A DNA stretch of 64,000 nucleotides. Origin: Plecoglossus altivelis (Eukaryota; Chordata; Actinopteri; Osmeriformes; Plecoglossidae). Positions 1-13,300 of this stretch are shown in pieces. The translations under genes and the position numbers were made by a program. How positions within the stretch are numbered: position 1 is the first letter of the stretch; each line of letters starts with the position of its first letter. The notes beneath the pieces are model-generated. The model was given only the letters and a program-made list of their open reading frames with translations. It searched no databases and had not been told where the DNA came from. The stretch lies in assembly GCA_036571765.1 (NCBI GenBank), contig BROE01000010.1, forward strand, positions 11,646,034 through 11,710,033, written 5' to 3'.

Positions 1-94
1 TGACAGCACCCTGGCCCCTCGTCCATCAGAGCGCTAATTTAATTATCCTAATTACAGTGACACGCGCGCCGCCATCGCCGCTGCCGCCGCCCCC

Positions 95-170
95 GTGTCA
101 GAGCGAGGGACGCCGCCCGCGTGTCAGAGCGAGGGACGCCGCCCCCGTGTCAGAGCGAGGGACGCCGGCC
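95..170 (+). repeat. 26-bp GC-rich tandem repeat, 3 copies
   Basis: GTGTCAGAGCGAGGGACGCC recurs at 95, 121 and 147, exactly 26 bp apart, with one or two differences between units. Confidence 0.9.
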
Positions 171-258
171 CTTCGTTAGCGTACGCTAACAAGCTGAGAA
201 GACCGCTGTCCTAGCGCTCTGTCCCTCCAACCCACCCCCTGTCAGAGGTGCTAATGTC

Positions 259-345
259 CACACGCGCACACACACTCGCACACACACTCGCACACACACT
301 CGCACACACACTCGCACACACACTCGCACACACACTCGCACACAG
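259..345 (+). repeat. 12-bp tandem repeat CGCACACACACT
   Basis: About seven near-perfect units of CGCACACACACT. The apparent VCVRVCVR reading frame on the minus strand is only this repeat translated. Confidence 0.9.
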
Positions 346-1509
346 CGAGTCGACGCGAATCTCCTGCGAAGGGGAACACTGATTAAGGGTATTGTCACTG
401 TCATATACTTTTATTGGCGTAATTAGCTGCGGCGTTGTCGTCCCAGTCAGGGGGCGCCCTGACAGGAAGTAGACCTCGCCAGGCTGCTCCGCGTTCCGTC
501 ACCAGCCTCGCGTCCAAACTCGAGCGAGAACACCAGGAAGAAAAAAAACGAACATCCAAAAACAACGAACGTGTCCGCGTTTCAACGTTGGGGGGGAAGC
601 GGCCCCCCGGCCCCCCGAGCGTCGCCGTCGGAGATGGGGAAGCGAGGAGGTTAGAGCTCAGATGCTGCCTGTGATGTCAGCCAGAGAGGGGCTTGTCTGA
701 ATGGTTAGCGACAGCTGGCACCACAACACAGCTATAACCCAGCTTACTGGCTACCACCGCCGTCGTAAACGTTCCCGCTTTGTTTTTTTCAACGTCTTGT
801 TCATTTTTTATAAACCCCCCCCCCCTCCTCCCCATTTTAACGCGTGGCATCCTTGTTTATCAGTGGGGATTAGATGGAGCCAAGATCGTTCAAGGCCCCG
901 GTTTCTGTGTCTTCACAGAGGCAGGATCTGGGCGGTTATTAAGATAAATTAGCCGGGGATTGTTTTGATAACAAAACTAAGGGCCTGTCTGACTAGATCA
1001 GTGTTCCTGGGGGCCCTCCGGGGCCTCCCGGCTGTTGTGTGTGTGTGTGTGTGTGTGTTGTGTGTAGTGCAGGGTCCAGACTCAAGATCACTTCCCCTCC
1101 TCTGTGGATCCGTGTTTTGTGGGGTCTGGCGGTGGTACTCATGAATTGGATTGTGGCCTCGTGTGGTTTTTTTTTTTTGTTTGTTTGTCTGTGCGTGTGA
1201 CCTTGTGGGAGGTGGGGGGGGGGGGGGGGGGTCTTGAGAGGGTCTGGTCTGGAGGGGCCCTCTGGTCACGTGGAGCCCTGGAGGGGGCAGGAGGGAGGGG
1301 AGGGGGGGGCAGAGCGGGTCTTGAGGATGGTTTAATTACTGGCTTGTAAGTGAGGTACAACGGTGACCTTTTCTCCCAGCTCCCCGGCGGGGCTCCGTGC
1401 TCCGCGCCTGCTCTCACACGCTTCTCCCTTGGACTCATTAGTTCATATTTATGGGCGCGCCGCGGCTAAGCGACCTGACAGCACCATAATAAACTCTCCA
1501 GGACACACA

Positions 1510-1548
<39 letters not shown>

Positions 1549-2559
1549 CTCTCAGGTTCTTCCTCTGTGTCTCATTCTCTCTCTTTGTCTCTCCTTCTCG
1601 CCGTTCGTCTCCTGCTCTGTCATAGTCTCCCGCTCAGCTGTTATCTAGATGAAGTCACCTGTTCTAGCACGATGATGCTTATTGATTGTGATGATCCATA
1701 CCTGCCCCTGCTCTCTACCTCACCCTCTCCATAGCTCTGCCTCCCCTCCAGTGTGTCCACATGTCTGTCCAGCTGGGTATTCCAGAGAGGGAAAAGGTTA
1801 GCTGTCTCCTCTCCTCTCCCCTCCCTCTTCAAACAGCAAAAAAAAATGGTTACATCCGATCACACAACGCTGGCAACTAAAGCAACTTTATTGACATTTA
1901 CGTGCGGCCGGTGTTACAGGACCCAGTGATTCCATTTTGGCCCCAGCGCCAAGCAGTTGTTAGTGTCTCTCTCTCTCTCTCTCTCTCTCTCTGCCCCTCT
2001 CCATCTCCCCCTTCCTCCCCCTCTCTCTCTCTGCCCCTCTCCATCTCCCCCTTCCTCCCTATCTTCCCCCCCCCTCTCCCTCTCTCGTCCGCCATAGCGT
2101 CGGCCTGCCATAAATCTGATCAAACGGGAGACTTTTCCATTAGAATAAATGGCAGTCTCTCAGAGGGGGGAGGGAGATTGATGGGCAAAGTTAAATTGCA
2201 TTAGCCGCGCAGTTTAAATATTTAACACAGTCTTATCATAACTGTTCTTAACACTTAAAGTAATATACAGCGGGGCTTGTCTGTGTATGCATGTGTGGAC
2301 AGGTATCATATACGGGGCCGGCCCCAGGCGGCCCTTACCCGGGTCCCCTAGCGCCTCGAGGAGTGTCACAAGGGTCACCTTGTCCTGGACGTAGGAGCCA
2401 GAGCGTTGGTTTGGTATATTTAAATGCATAAATACAGTGTGGAAAAGACCACCCACCCGTCCTTCCTTACCAGTGTTGCTGAGTTGGTCCCTGAGTTGTA
2501 CCTCAGTGTATTTTAGCAGGGCCCATGTTCCCCCCGCTGCCCTTGGCGCGGCCCTCTCA

Positions 2560-2720
2560 CCTGAAGGTAAATGTTTATGACTGGCTCCTCGTTAAAACCC
2601 CAGCCTTTTAACGGCCCCAATTAAAACAATGGCTTCATCTCCAACCAAATGAGACCTGGCCTTGTTTATTGGGCCTGGGATAATGGAGTGTGCCTGATCA
2701 GACTGACGCTGTTAACCCTC
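2560..2720. promoter_or_regulatory. candidate conserved non-coding element
   Basis: A complex block (AAAACCCCAGCCTTTTAACG, CCAATTAAAACAATGGC, TTGTTTATTGGG) directly before the 22-bp minisatellite. The call rests on composition alone. Confidence 0.3.
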
Positions 2721-2745
2721 GCTCTGCTGGCCAGCTGTGCGTGCT

Positions 2746-3507
2746 GGTGAGGGTGTATGTACAGCTATGTGAGGGTGTATGTACAGCAGTGTGAGGGTGT
2801 ATGTACAGCTATGTGAGGGTGTACTTACAGTGTGAGGGTGTATGTACAGCTATGTGAGGGTGTATGTATAGCAGTGTGAGGGTGTATGTACAGCTGTGTG
2901 AGGGTGTACTTACAGTGTGAGGGTGTATGTACAGCAGTGTGAGGGTGTATGTACAGCAGTGTGAGGGTGTATGTATAGCAGTGTGAGGGTGTATGTACAG
3001 CAGTGTGAGGGTGTATGTACAGCTATGTGAGGGTGTATGTATAGCAGTGTGAGGGTGTATGTACAGCAGTGTGAGGGTGTACTTACAGTGTGAGGGTGTA
3101 TGTACAGCAGTGTGAGGGTGTATGTACAGCAGTGTGAGGGTGTATGTACAGCAGTGTGAGGGTGTATGTACAGCTATGTGAGGGTGTACTTACAGTGTGA
3201 GGGTGTATGTACAGCTATGTGAGGGTGTATGTATAGCAGTGTGAGGGTGTATGTACAGCAGTGTGAGGGTGTACTTACAGTGTGAGGGTGTATGTACAGC
3301 AGTGTGAGGGTGTATGTACAGCAGTGTGAGGGTGTATGTACAGCAGTGTGAGGGTGATGTACAGCAGTGTGAGGGTGTATGTACAGCAGTGTGAGGGTGT
3401 ATGTACAGTGTGAGGGTGTATGCACAGCAGTGTGAGGGTGTACTTACAGTGTGAGGGTGTATGCACAGCAGTATGAAGGTGTACTTACAGCAGTGTGAGG
3501 TTGTACT
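2746..3507 (+). repeat. minisatellite with 22-bp and 19-bp units
   Basis: About 35 units of TGTGAGGGTGTATGTACAGC plus AG or TA, interspersed with a shorter 19-bp variant, TGTGAGGGTGTACTTACAG. The order of long and short units repeats in blocks, suggesting higher-order duplication. Confidence 0.95.
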
Positions 3508-4083
3508 GTACGTGTACATGGTAACGATTCCACATCCTCTCCCTCCACTTCAGGAGAAATCAACATCAGAGCCGATTACCTCCTTTGCCCCCACCCCACC
3601 CTCCTTCCACACTCCACTTCAGACATGTAAATCAATGACCCCCGATTGCCGTGGAGACGGGAGACCATTTGAATACCCTTCTCCAATTGGTCCAGAGGGC
3701 CCAGGGTGTGGGGATCGATGGCGGGGCCGTGAGCAGCCCCATTGATTGACTCTGCCCTTTCAGATGGCTCTTAGAGGCGCCCTGGAGGACTCAGTCCCCA
3801 GCACAATGCTCTCCGTTACACGTTCAGATATGAGCAGGAAAATCATAAATAGCCGTCTGAGCTGTTTGCTTGGGTGAGGGGGGGGTGTGTGTGTGGAGAA
3901 GGGGGGGGGGGTGTTGGTGGAGAGGGGGGGGGCAGTCAGACAGATAAACAGCAGAATGATGAGCAGATCTAGTTCTTATTATCGGCTGAGATTTTACTAT
4001 TTACTGCTGCTGGCTGCTTAATGTTGGCATGTGTCTGACACCAGATTATCTCTCTCTTCTAACTCACGTCACTCCCTCCCTCC

Positions 4084-4120
<37 letters not shown>

Positions 4121-4183
4121 GTCCCTAAGTCACGTCACCCTCTCTCTCTCCCTTACTCACGTCACCTTCTCTCTCTGTTTCAG

Positions 4184-4311
4184 TGGCTCAGAAGATTGTG
4201 GCGACCAGGAAGAAGCAGCAGTTGTCCATTGGTCCCTGCAAGTCCCTCCCCAACTCCCCCAGCCACTCCTCAGTGTGCTCCACACAGGTGTCTGCCGTGC
4301 ACATCAGCCAG
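4184..4311 (+). CDS. agap1: agap1 exon: end of GTPase-like domain and start of linker
   Basis: This 128-nt exon follows a CT-rich tract ending in TTTCAG and ends before GTGGGT. It opens with the last two bases of a valine codon, then encodes AQKIVATRKKQQLSIG and the serine-rich stretch PCKSLPNSPSHSSV. The first part is the final helix of the GTPase-like domain; the rest starts the linker. It ends in frame at HISQ (phase 0). Identity to recalled mammalian AGAP1 is nearly complete. Confidence 0.95.
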
Positions 4312-7300
4312 GTGGGTTGCACGCACACACACAGATACACACAGATACACACTATGTAGCAACACCTTAGCATAAAGCAAGATATACTGTATAAACTGTA
4401 TGAGGTTCTCACACAAATGAAGTCCCACAAATACAGTCCCTTTCTCTCTCTCACTATTTCGCTTTCACACACACGCACGCACGCACACACACACACACAC
4501 ACACAGATTAGTGTCAGTGTTGTGCCACCAGACACCCACTCAGCCTCAGTTTCCGTGCACCGAGCATTTACCAGGTCCTCTTCGATCCACAACACTCAGC
4601 CCCGGTCATTGATTTCTCATTAAAAGCTCATCAGTCAGCTTGTCTCTAAAACGGAGCTTGTCCCTCGAGGGCCCATGTTTGTTTTCGGCCCCCAAATCCC
4701 CCCCCCCTCCCGCACCCCCCACTGCATCATCCTGTCTGGATATCGCTGAGGTGATGGTGGTGCTATTGCTCGTCAGGGAGGCAACTTGATACAGGGAGCT
4801 GAACTCTCTTATTGGCCATTTGAACCTTTAGTTGTCATAAACATGACCATTTTCTCACTGTCTCTCTCTTTTACCCTCTCACTCTCTCTTTTTTACCCCT
4901 CCCCTCTCTCTCTCTTTATGTCTCTCTCTCTCCTCCTCCTCTCCTCCTCTGTGCCTCTCTGTCTCCCCCTGCAGACCAGTAACGGGGGCGGCAGCCTGAG
5001 TGACTACTCGTCCTCGGTGCCCTCCACCCCCAGCACCAGCCAGAAGGAGCTGCGTATCGACGTGCCCCAGACCACCAACACCCCCACGCCCGTCCGCAAG
5101 CAGTCCAAGCGCCGCTCCAACCTGTTCACAGTGAGTCCCCCCCCCCCACACACACACAGGCTTCACCTGTTCCCTCCCCCCACCCCCTCAAACAGGCACT
5201 CTTACCATCGTTCTTTTCCCCCCCTCCCTCACCACGCGCCAAGCTGTGACTGTTTAAATGAAAGGCTTCAGACCTCAGGAGGGTAACGTCTTCTCAGGGG
5301 TGTGTTTTAGAAGCGTCCACATTTCAAGTCGGCGTGTTCGGATCTGACGCTCCATCGCCAGCGTCACGGATCTCTTCATCCCTGGGTTCTGACTCAGGGC
5401 GCATCTTTTCAACGCGACTGTCGGTCGAATCCAGCCAAGCACACTGATGTCCATATCTGACTTGTCCCCCCACAGTCCCGGAAGGCCAGCGAGCCCGACA
5501 AGGACAAGAAAGGTCTGGAGGGCCGAGCGGACAGCATCGGAAGCGGACGCGCTATCCCAATTAAGCAGGTAGGTTTCGTCCCCCGGCCCGGCCGCTCTGT
5601 GGCGGCGGGATGTCATTAGGGGTGGGGGGGTGGTGGGGTGGTGAGGGGGTGGGGGGGGGGTGATGATCATAGCACATGGGGCTTGGAACACACTCAGGTT
5701 CCCCCTTGCGTTTGATGCCTCCGCCTTGATTAACAGCGAAAGCACACACTTGACATCAATTAGACTCCGGGTTCTCCCGGGTATTGAAATGAGATCATTA
5801 GGATAAGGAGTGGGAAGGGATTTCGTTCTCACTCGCTCTCTATCCCTCTTTATCCACCACCCCACCCCCCCTCCACCCCCCCACCTCACTCTCTCTCTTT
5901 CCGATGAGGAGCGAGGGAGGGGGAGAGGGAGGGGGAGAGGGAGGGGGAGAGGGAGGGGGAGAGGGAAAGGCTGAACATCCTAATGAAGTGTAGCCTGCCG
6001 GCTGGCATATGGACCTCGCTCTCTTTTCTCTCACTCTCTCTTTTTCTTTTTTCCCCTCAATTTTTTTTTCCTTCTTCTTTCTTTTTCTTTCAAAGTCTTC
6101 ATCCCCCCCCCCCCCCCCCTCCCCCTCCTGTATGCAGCCTGGACGCTTTGATTGTGGCTTTGGCAGGGAGGGGGAGGTGAGGGAGGGGGCTCTGAGAGTA
6201 TAGAAACAGCACTGTGCCCCCCCCCACCCAGCCCCCCTCCCTCCTCCCACTGTGATCAGGGAGAGAAATGTTTGAGTTGGCCTCAATTTGCTGCAAACAA
6301 GTCTTAACGAATGAACAAGGGAGGGTGGGGTGGGAGGGAAGGCGTAAGAGGGGGGTAGGACTGGGGGAAGGGGGCAAGGGGGGAGGCAAGCTGAGGAGGG
6401 GCATCTCCCGCGCGCCGCCACTCGAGCGCGAGGAAATCAGGCAATTAGCGGGCGCTAATCGCGGCCTCTCATGTCAGCGCGGCGTCCTCGTTTGTAATCT
6501 CCTAATGAACAAATTGCATCTCTGATTAGGGCCGCCTTTCACGAGGAGCTCGCTAGGCAGCTAGTTAGCGCGCCGCCGGAGCTGGCGGGGAGCGGCCCTA
6601 GCCCGGTCCCCTAGCCCCGGAGAGGGGGCCACTCAGCCCAACTACTAAACACGGGCCCCTGCTGTCCTCACAGCTGCAGCGGGGGCCTCCTGCAGAGCTC
6701 TCACAGCAGAGAGACGTGTAATTGTCGCTGGTCTCCATGTTTGCTTTTGAAGCGTTTTCATCCTATTTAAAAAAAGAAAAAATGTATTTAAATTTAAAAA
6801 AGAGAGAGAAAAAGATACCTCTCATTGCTTGAATCAAACAGGATGTGGATGTGTTCACCTTCATCTCCTCTGCTCCTAGCGCTGCCAGCCTTGCCTGGCT
6901 ACTGCCTCTGTTCACATCAAAGCAACCACAGGTTTTCGACAGGACGTGTTGTCTCACGGCCGTGTCTGTTGGGCTCCGGTCGGTTCGCCACGCCGGAGAG
7001 AGGACGGCGTTCTGGCCCCTCTGCTGGAAGCATCCTCCGGCCGCTATGTTCTGAACGGCCTCGGCGCAGGATGACACGGGGAGAGAGAGGGAGACCGTGT
7101 GATGATCTGTGTGAATGATGTTGCGCATTACATGCGTAGTGAACTTTGTCTAACATGTCAGGATGATGATTGAGGTGAATTTGGAGCGCAGATTGCCAAC
7201 ACGTCCTGTGTGTGTGTGTGTTTGTGCGCGTGCGTGCGTGCGTGTGTGTGTGTGTGTGCGCCTTGTGAGGAGCAGTTAAACACAGATGCATCACCCTCAT

Positions 7301-10300
7301 ACACAGAGCTACCAGAGGGAGTCAACAGTGAGTATTCTCTCACTGTTGCCAAGCATTCTCCATCGTCCCTCTCGAACACTCAAACCTGGCTAGAATATCG
7401 CCTGCAAAGGGTCAAAAAATGTACCTCCGGTACAGCCTCTCACCGACACATGGCCAGGTTAGCCTGCTGTCCACCAGGGCCTCTCTCTAACCACGATGCT
7501 AGACCATAATAAAGCGGAACAGGCAAGCGCTTCCCAGCCAGAGGGCCAGAGCTTCCCTTTTTGGAGCTGGATGCTCCTCCATTCTTGTGCGTAGAGGAGA
7601 TGCTGTGAGATGATGCTAGATTATTTTGGATACCATTCCTTGTTGTTAGGCTTTCCTTAGCTCTACGCGCTCATTCTCGCCGAGCGCGTCTCTTCCATCT
7701 CCCCTGCCTCGCTTCAGTGGTCAATCAACGTCTCGCGTGCCGGTATGCGCAAGACGCCGCTGCATCGTCCGCTCTACACCTCTTAGAAACTGCGCTCGGT
7801 GTTTGTTTTTGGTGGTGGTGTGGTTTGTGTGTGACTGCTAGATGACTATGGGGCATATTGATTCTCGTTGTTAGTGAGAGTTGGAGCTTCTGATCTTGAT
7901 CAGCACTCTCGGTTTTACCCAACTCTCGCGTGCTCCTCGCGCGATCGCTCCTCGCTCCCATGACCCCTAGCTCCTGTTCTCCCTCTCTCTCTCTGTTTTA
8001 CACTCTCGTCCTGATAATGCTTGTGTTCTTCCATGTGAGACTCCACGCTCCTGTTCACTCCTCGGAGGGCTAGGTGGGGAGGCTAGTTTGTGAGGCTAGG
8101 TGGGGAGGCTACGTGGGGAGGCTACGTGGGGAGGCTACGTGGGACGCTAGGTGGGGAGGCTACGTGGGGAGGCTACGTGGGACGCTAGGTGGGGAGGCTA
8201 GGTGGGGAGGCTAGGTAGGGAGGCTAGGCGGGGAGACTACGTGGGGAGGCTACGTGGGACGCTAGGTGGGGAGGCTAGGTAGGGAGGCTACGTGGGACGC
8301 TAGGCGGGGAGACTACGTGGGGAGGCTACGTGGGTGGGGTGACGTGGGTGACGCTAGGTGGGGAGGCTAGGTGGAGAGGCCAGGTGGGGAGGGTACGTGG
8401 GGAGGGGCTAGGTGGGGGCTTGTTCCCTGATACTCTGCCCCCCCCCCCCCCCCCCCCCCCCGCCAGATGATGTCTTCCCTGGGTCGTCGTCTAGTGCTGC
8501 AGAGGAGCGGGCGCCCGCTAATCACTTTGGCAGATGTCGGAGCGGGTTAGCGTTAGCCTGGCGCCTCGTTCCTTGAAGGTATGGTTGTAATTGTCGGCCA
8601 ATTAATCACGCCACGACGCTGATGTTTCTTGAGTTGTCGGTGGGGGAAAGCGAGCGGTCGTGGTGCCGCGCGGCAGCAAGGGTCAGTCGGGAGGAACAAG
8701 AGGCAAAGACTTCGTGTGCCGGGTTTCTTTGAAGTTGGTTTTGGCGTTTCCTGTGTGTGTGTGATTCTTCCCCAGAATCCTTCCTAGCATCGCTGTGTTG
8801 GTTGTGCCCTAATCTCATCGCTGTGCGGCTCTGCTGCTACACTCCCCCCTCTCAAGGTGATGGTGGTCCGCTGCCCTCAGTCTCCATGAACGCTTAGTGG
8901 AGAGAAGAGTCTTCATTAGGCCCAGGAGCTCATTAAGGCAAGGCAGGCAGGCAGCCCTGCCACACACAGTGGGGCTGCAGACAGGACTGCCTGGCTGTAA
9001 TGATGATGGGGCGTACTCCCACTCTGCAGCAATTAGGCAGCCCCAAAGCCCAGAGGTCCAGTCCCCCCCCCCAACTCCCTTGGCCTCACACACAGGCACA
9101 CACACACATGCAGTCGCATTGTGCGTGGGCGGATTGAAGTCGGTCATGTCGCCGGCTTGCTCGCGCCACGTTCTCGCGCCACATGGCCCACAGTGTAATC
9201 CGGTTCCTCTGGAGTCCAGAAGTGAGGGAAGGCGCCAGCTTGTCAGCCGCCGCGCTGCACCTCCGCTGCTGTTTACAGCTGTTGTTTACAGCTGCTGTTT
9301 ACAGCTGGAGGTGCAGGAGGTTGTGTTTTGACTGGGTCCTCTTTGTTTACCAGGCTGCAGACAGGTTCAGTGGAAGGGCAGTGACCCTGGCTGTTTGTCA
9401 GGATGCAGCTCAAGTTTTCTTTTTTCTTTTTTAAGGAGCCTGATTGGTTGCTGGTGGTGTTTCTTTCCAGAAAGGGTGTGGGGTGGGGGGGGTGGGGGGG
9501 GGCGGCGGCTGGGGGTGCGAGCGGATGCGTGGGCCCCCATCGCCAGCTTTGTTTACAGACCCTGTTTACGGCTCGGGCTCCTTCGACATCTGCTCCGCGC
9601 TGCTAATTAGCCGGTAATTACCGGAGAGAGAGACGCTCGCACATGTCTCTGTCAAGCGCCTGACGGAGGCACTTTGAAAAGCAACATTCGAACAAATGAA
9701 TTTGCTCCGCCGTGCTGGCCAGAGGGCCGCGGAGGGTGGAAGTGAGGGAGGTGAGGAGGGTTTTTTTTTGGGAGAGCCAAGCGGGGAGCCACTGGGAAAG
9801 GAGGAGCTGATTGATGCTGATCTGAGAGCAGTCGTTAGAGAAACCCCCTCACCTTTCATCTCCCGCTCCTACAGGAAGGAGAGAGAACCTCTGTCCTGCT
9901 CGCCCATCGGGGTTTTCAGACATGCAGAACTGCAGACATGGAGCACAGTAGACATGGAGCACAGCAGACATGGAGCACAGCAGACATGCAGCACAGCAGA
10001 CATGCAGCACAGCAGACATGGAGCACAGCAGACATGCAGCACAGCAGACATGGAGCACAGCAGACATGGAGCACAGCAGACATGGAGCACAGCAGACATG
10101 GAGCACAGCAGACATGGAGCACAGCAGACATGCAGAACTGCAGACATGCAGAACTGCAGACATGCAGCACAGCAGACATGCACCACTGTAGACTGGGGTT
10201 TTGGGGGGGATCTATGGATTGGTAGACACCGGTCTGCTAATCCATAGACTAGGTGATACCAGAGGGTTGGCGAGTGTTTTCAAAGTTCCAGAACACTTTC

Positions 10301-13300
10301 GAAGCCCCATGCATCAGACGTTTTCCGGGGGGCCTGGTGGTGGTCGTGGAATCTTCGGGCCCTTGGTGAGGCTTCAGATGCACCGAGACTCAGGCACGTC
10401 CCATCATCGAGGGCCTGATTAGTATCATGCTTGTAATTGTCTGTTGTGGAGGGGGGAGGGACAAGTACGGGGCAGGCTGGTTTTGACAGTCTCCCCCCCC
10501 CTCTCTCCCCCCTCCCCCGAGCGGACTGCTTTGTAAGGAGTTAAATTGGATGGTTAATTCGGGTGTTATTTACCCTGTAATTCATTAGTTTCGCCCTGCC
10601 ATTGGCAGCGGGCAGGCTGTAATTTCACGCTTCGCAATAAAAGATGTCTCATAATCTGCTTCATTTAGCAGCCAAAGAATTTAATGAAATTAACTGCGGT
10701 CCTAATTAAGACGGTGAATATTAAAGACCTGCTATCAAGTCTTTAACGAGTGTGACACGATCCGCCTTCCGTCGGATTGGAAAAATATCATTTCCCTGGG
10801 AAAGGTTGTCACTGCTTGGAGCCATTTTGGCCATGATGACATTTCTGTCATGCACGCTAACCCCTGGAAATGAGATTTTTTCGGGGGGCGGATGTGGCGG
10901 GGTGTCGCCTTAGTTTAGAGAAATAATTAAAAGCGGGGAACGCAGGCGTCAATCAAAGCGCATCTTGCCTGATTCGAGCTGGTTAGATGGGCCTGCAGTG
11001 GTCTCCACAGAGAGCTTTTGTTTTGGTTTGATTGCGTGTTGCTGCGAGCGGGCTCAGAGTGTGGCCCCGTTGTGGCCACATGGCGTGTGGGTGTAGATCC
11101 ACTGTGCTGGATCAGGAAGGGAATCCATCTCCACTATCTTCTATCAGTCCTCGTCCAAAGGGGGTGGCTCGCTACGGAGCCAGGAAGAGAAGGTTCAGAC
11201 AAAAGCAATCAGCGCCCGACCTTAGGATCGTCTTGCTGATCGAGGGAAAGAACGCGTTCCTCTCTGCATCCTGTCGTTCCCTGCTCTCTCATTGTCAAAA
11301 ATTCTGCAAGGGGGCGATCTTTTGTCATTTTTTCATCTTCTAATGAATTGAGACTGCTGAAGTAAGGTTTGGATAATTGAGTTTCTAATTAATTACCCGG
11401 AACTCTTATCAGATAAATCAAATAGCAGTTCCCCCCCCCTCCTCTCTCTCCCCTCTGCGTGGGGGGTGTTTTATTTGATCTGGTGTGTCCCCCCCCCTCC
11501 CCCCCCTCCCTTGGGCCTGCCCTTCTCTGTCCTTGCCTCATCAACGCCGACCTTGTCATTGATGCCATGACTGATGCCTGTGTGTTCCTTCGTTCGGGAG
11601 AGACAGCGAGAGCGAGAGCGAGTGTATTTCCACTCCTCGGCGCCGTAGCGAGGGCTAGCGTGTGATGGTGTGGTCGCGGACTGCTGTTTTGTTCTTGCGG
11701 ATGGCAGTTATCACGGTACTGGACCCGCTGGCAGTTAGGCCCCGAGCTCCTTGTCAGCCTTTCGAATGGCGCTTGTCGAGGTCTCTTAAAACCCACCCTT
11801 TGGACGTGTCGGCGTCCAGGGATGACAAATGACCGGTAGGTGTGGTAGGAATGACACCTCAAGCCAGATCAGATTGGCCACCGCGATGGAGAGCGGCCCC
11901 GCTTTGACCAAGGTGTCACTCTTGCTGGCATCCAGTCCCCGTCCTCCGTCCCTCCGTCCCCCCCCCTGGTCTTTGTCAGTCCCCAGTAGCCAGTGTAAGG
12001 ATGACACCCGTAATTTAGCCCCCTTCTCTCCTCAGATGCCAAAGAACAAAAGGGTGGAGGCCCCCCCGACAGCCCTGGCCTGTGTGGAGGTTTTGTCCAC
12101 AGCTCTCAGGAGATAGGGCCCCCCTCCGTATCTCCTAAATGGGCCCCTGTCATTCCCCTCAGGGGAGCCAGGGAGACGCTATTGTCTGAGGAGAAACAGT
12201 GGGGGGAACCAGGGGTGGGATCCAGCGATTAGACTGTAGATTAGTCAATAGACGACCAGTCCAAAGTTAACAAACATGGACGAAGTTCGCTTATCAGGCC
12301 TTTAATTCATAGTCTTGCCGACAGCTGACGGGGTGCTTGTTTGAAAAGAAACAAACTAACTCCACCAGCCAGATGGCTGTGGACATTTCCAGAGACTGAT
12401 ATTGCTGTGGAGAAGCGAGATGCATCTGACTCAAGTCCAAGTCTCTGGAACCAGGGGCCCTCGCTCAGTCCACTTTCAAACGGGATGCAGTAAAGCTGCA
12501 CCAGAAGGGCCCTGTATGGCTCCTCTAAAGCCTCTGCCCTAACAAATGATTCTGTGTAGTGGCCCCCGAGCGAGTGACCTTTTCCTGAGCGCTACTGTAG
12601 CTCCCAGCTCCTTCACTACAGAGGAGGGGGGAGAGGGGGGGGGAGTGGCATCTCGCGAAGAAGGAAGAGAAAGCCTGGACGCGGCCTGTATTTATTTCCT
12701 CCATTTATTCCCGACCGTGGAGACCTTGCGAGCTGTCACACTCCCCCCCCCCCCCCAGGCTTTAAAATAGGAGGGGAGACGGTATGCGTCACGGGCCCTG
12801 GGAAGTGAAGAATGAAAGATATCAGCCATCGGGAGGCCCGACGTGGCGTTCAATTAGCCTCGCCTCGCCAAACGGATCGCTTGTCATCCCTGCCCCGTAG
12901 ACGGGCGGGATGAATCCGCAGACCTCTTCACCCAAAGCCGGTTGGTCCGCCGAGAAATATTGGCGTCCCCCCCCCCCCCCCCCCCCTGTTCCCTTCAGCC
13001 TGGCGGTGGAACTGCTTCTAGTGGCTCGACATGAGCCGCAGGCTTTGTTTCAGCGCTTCATCAGTCCTGCTCTCACCCACACCTGACTTTCTGCCTCCCT
13101 GTCTCTTTCTGTAGCACACCACTGCCTCTGTTCCTTCCTCCTATCCCCAGGTCTAGATCCCTCACACACACCACACACACACACACCACACACACACACA
13201 CACACNNNNNNNNNNNNNNNNNNNNNNNNNNNNNNNNNNNNNNNNNNNNNNNNNNNNNNNNNNNNNNNNNNNNNNNNNNNNNNNNNNNNNNNNNNNNNNN

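Larger units (their letters stand above)
1..4183 (+). other. agap1: agap1 intron (3' part)
   Basis: Intronic sequence before the first exon in the window. It contains a 26-bp GC-rich repeat at 95-170, a 12-bp CA-type repeat at 259-345, a poly-C run at 816, GT and poly-G runs near 1034 and 1215, CT runs at 1511 and 1968, a large 22-bp minisatellite at 2746-3507, and AT-rich complex islands at 1-60 and 2560-2720. No exon was recognised. Confidence 0.85.

Noticed and set aside
9696..10247. A plus-strand frame of 183 codons with His/Gln/Thr repeats
   Set aside because: Created by the 16-bp minisatellite; the equivalent frames on both strands are also open.
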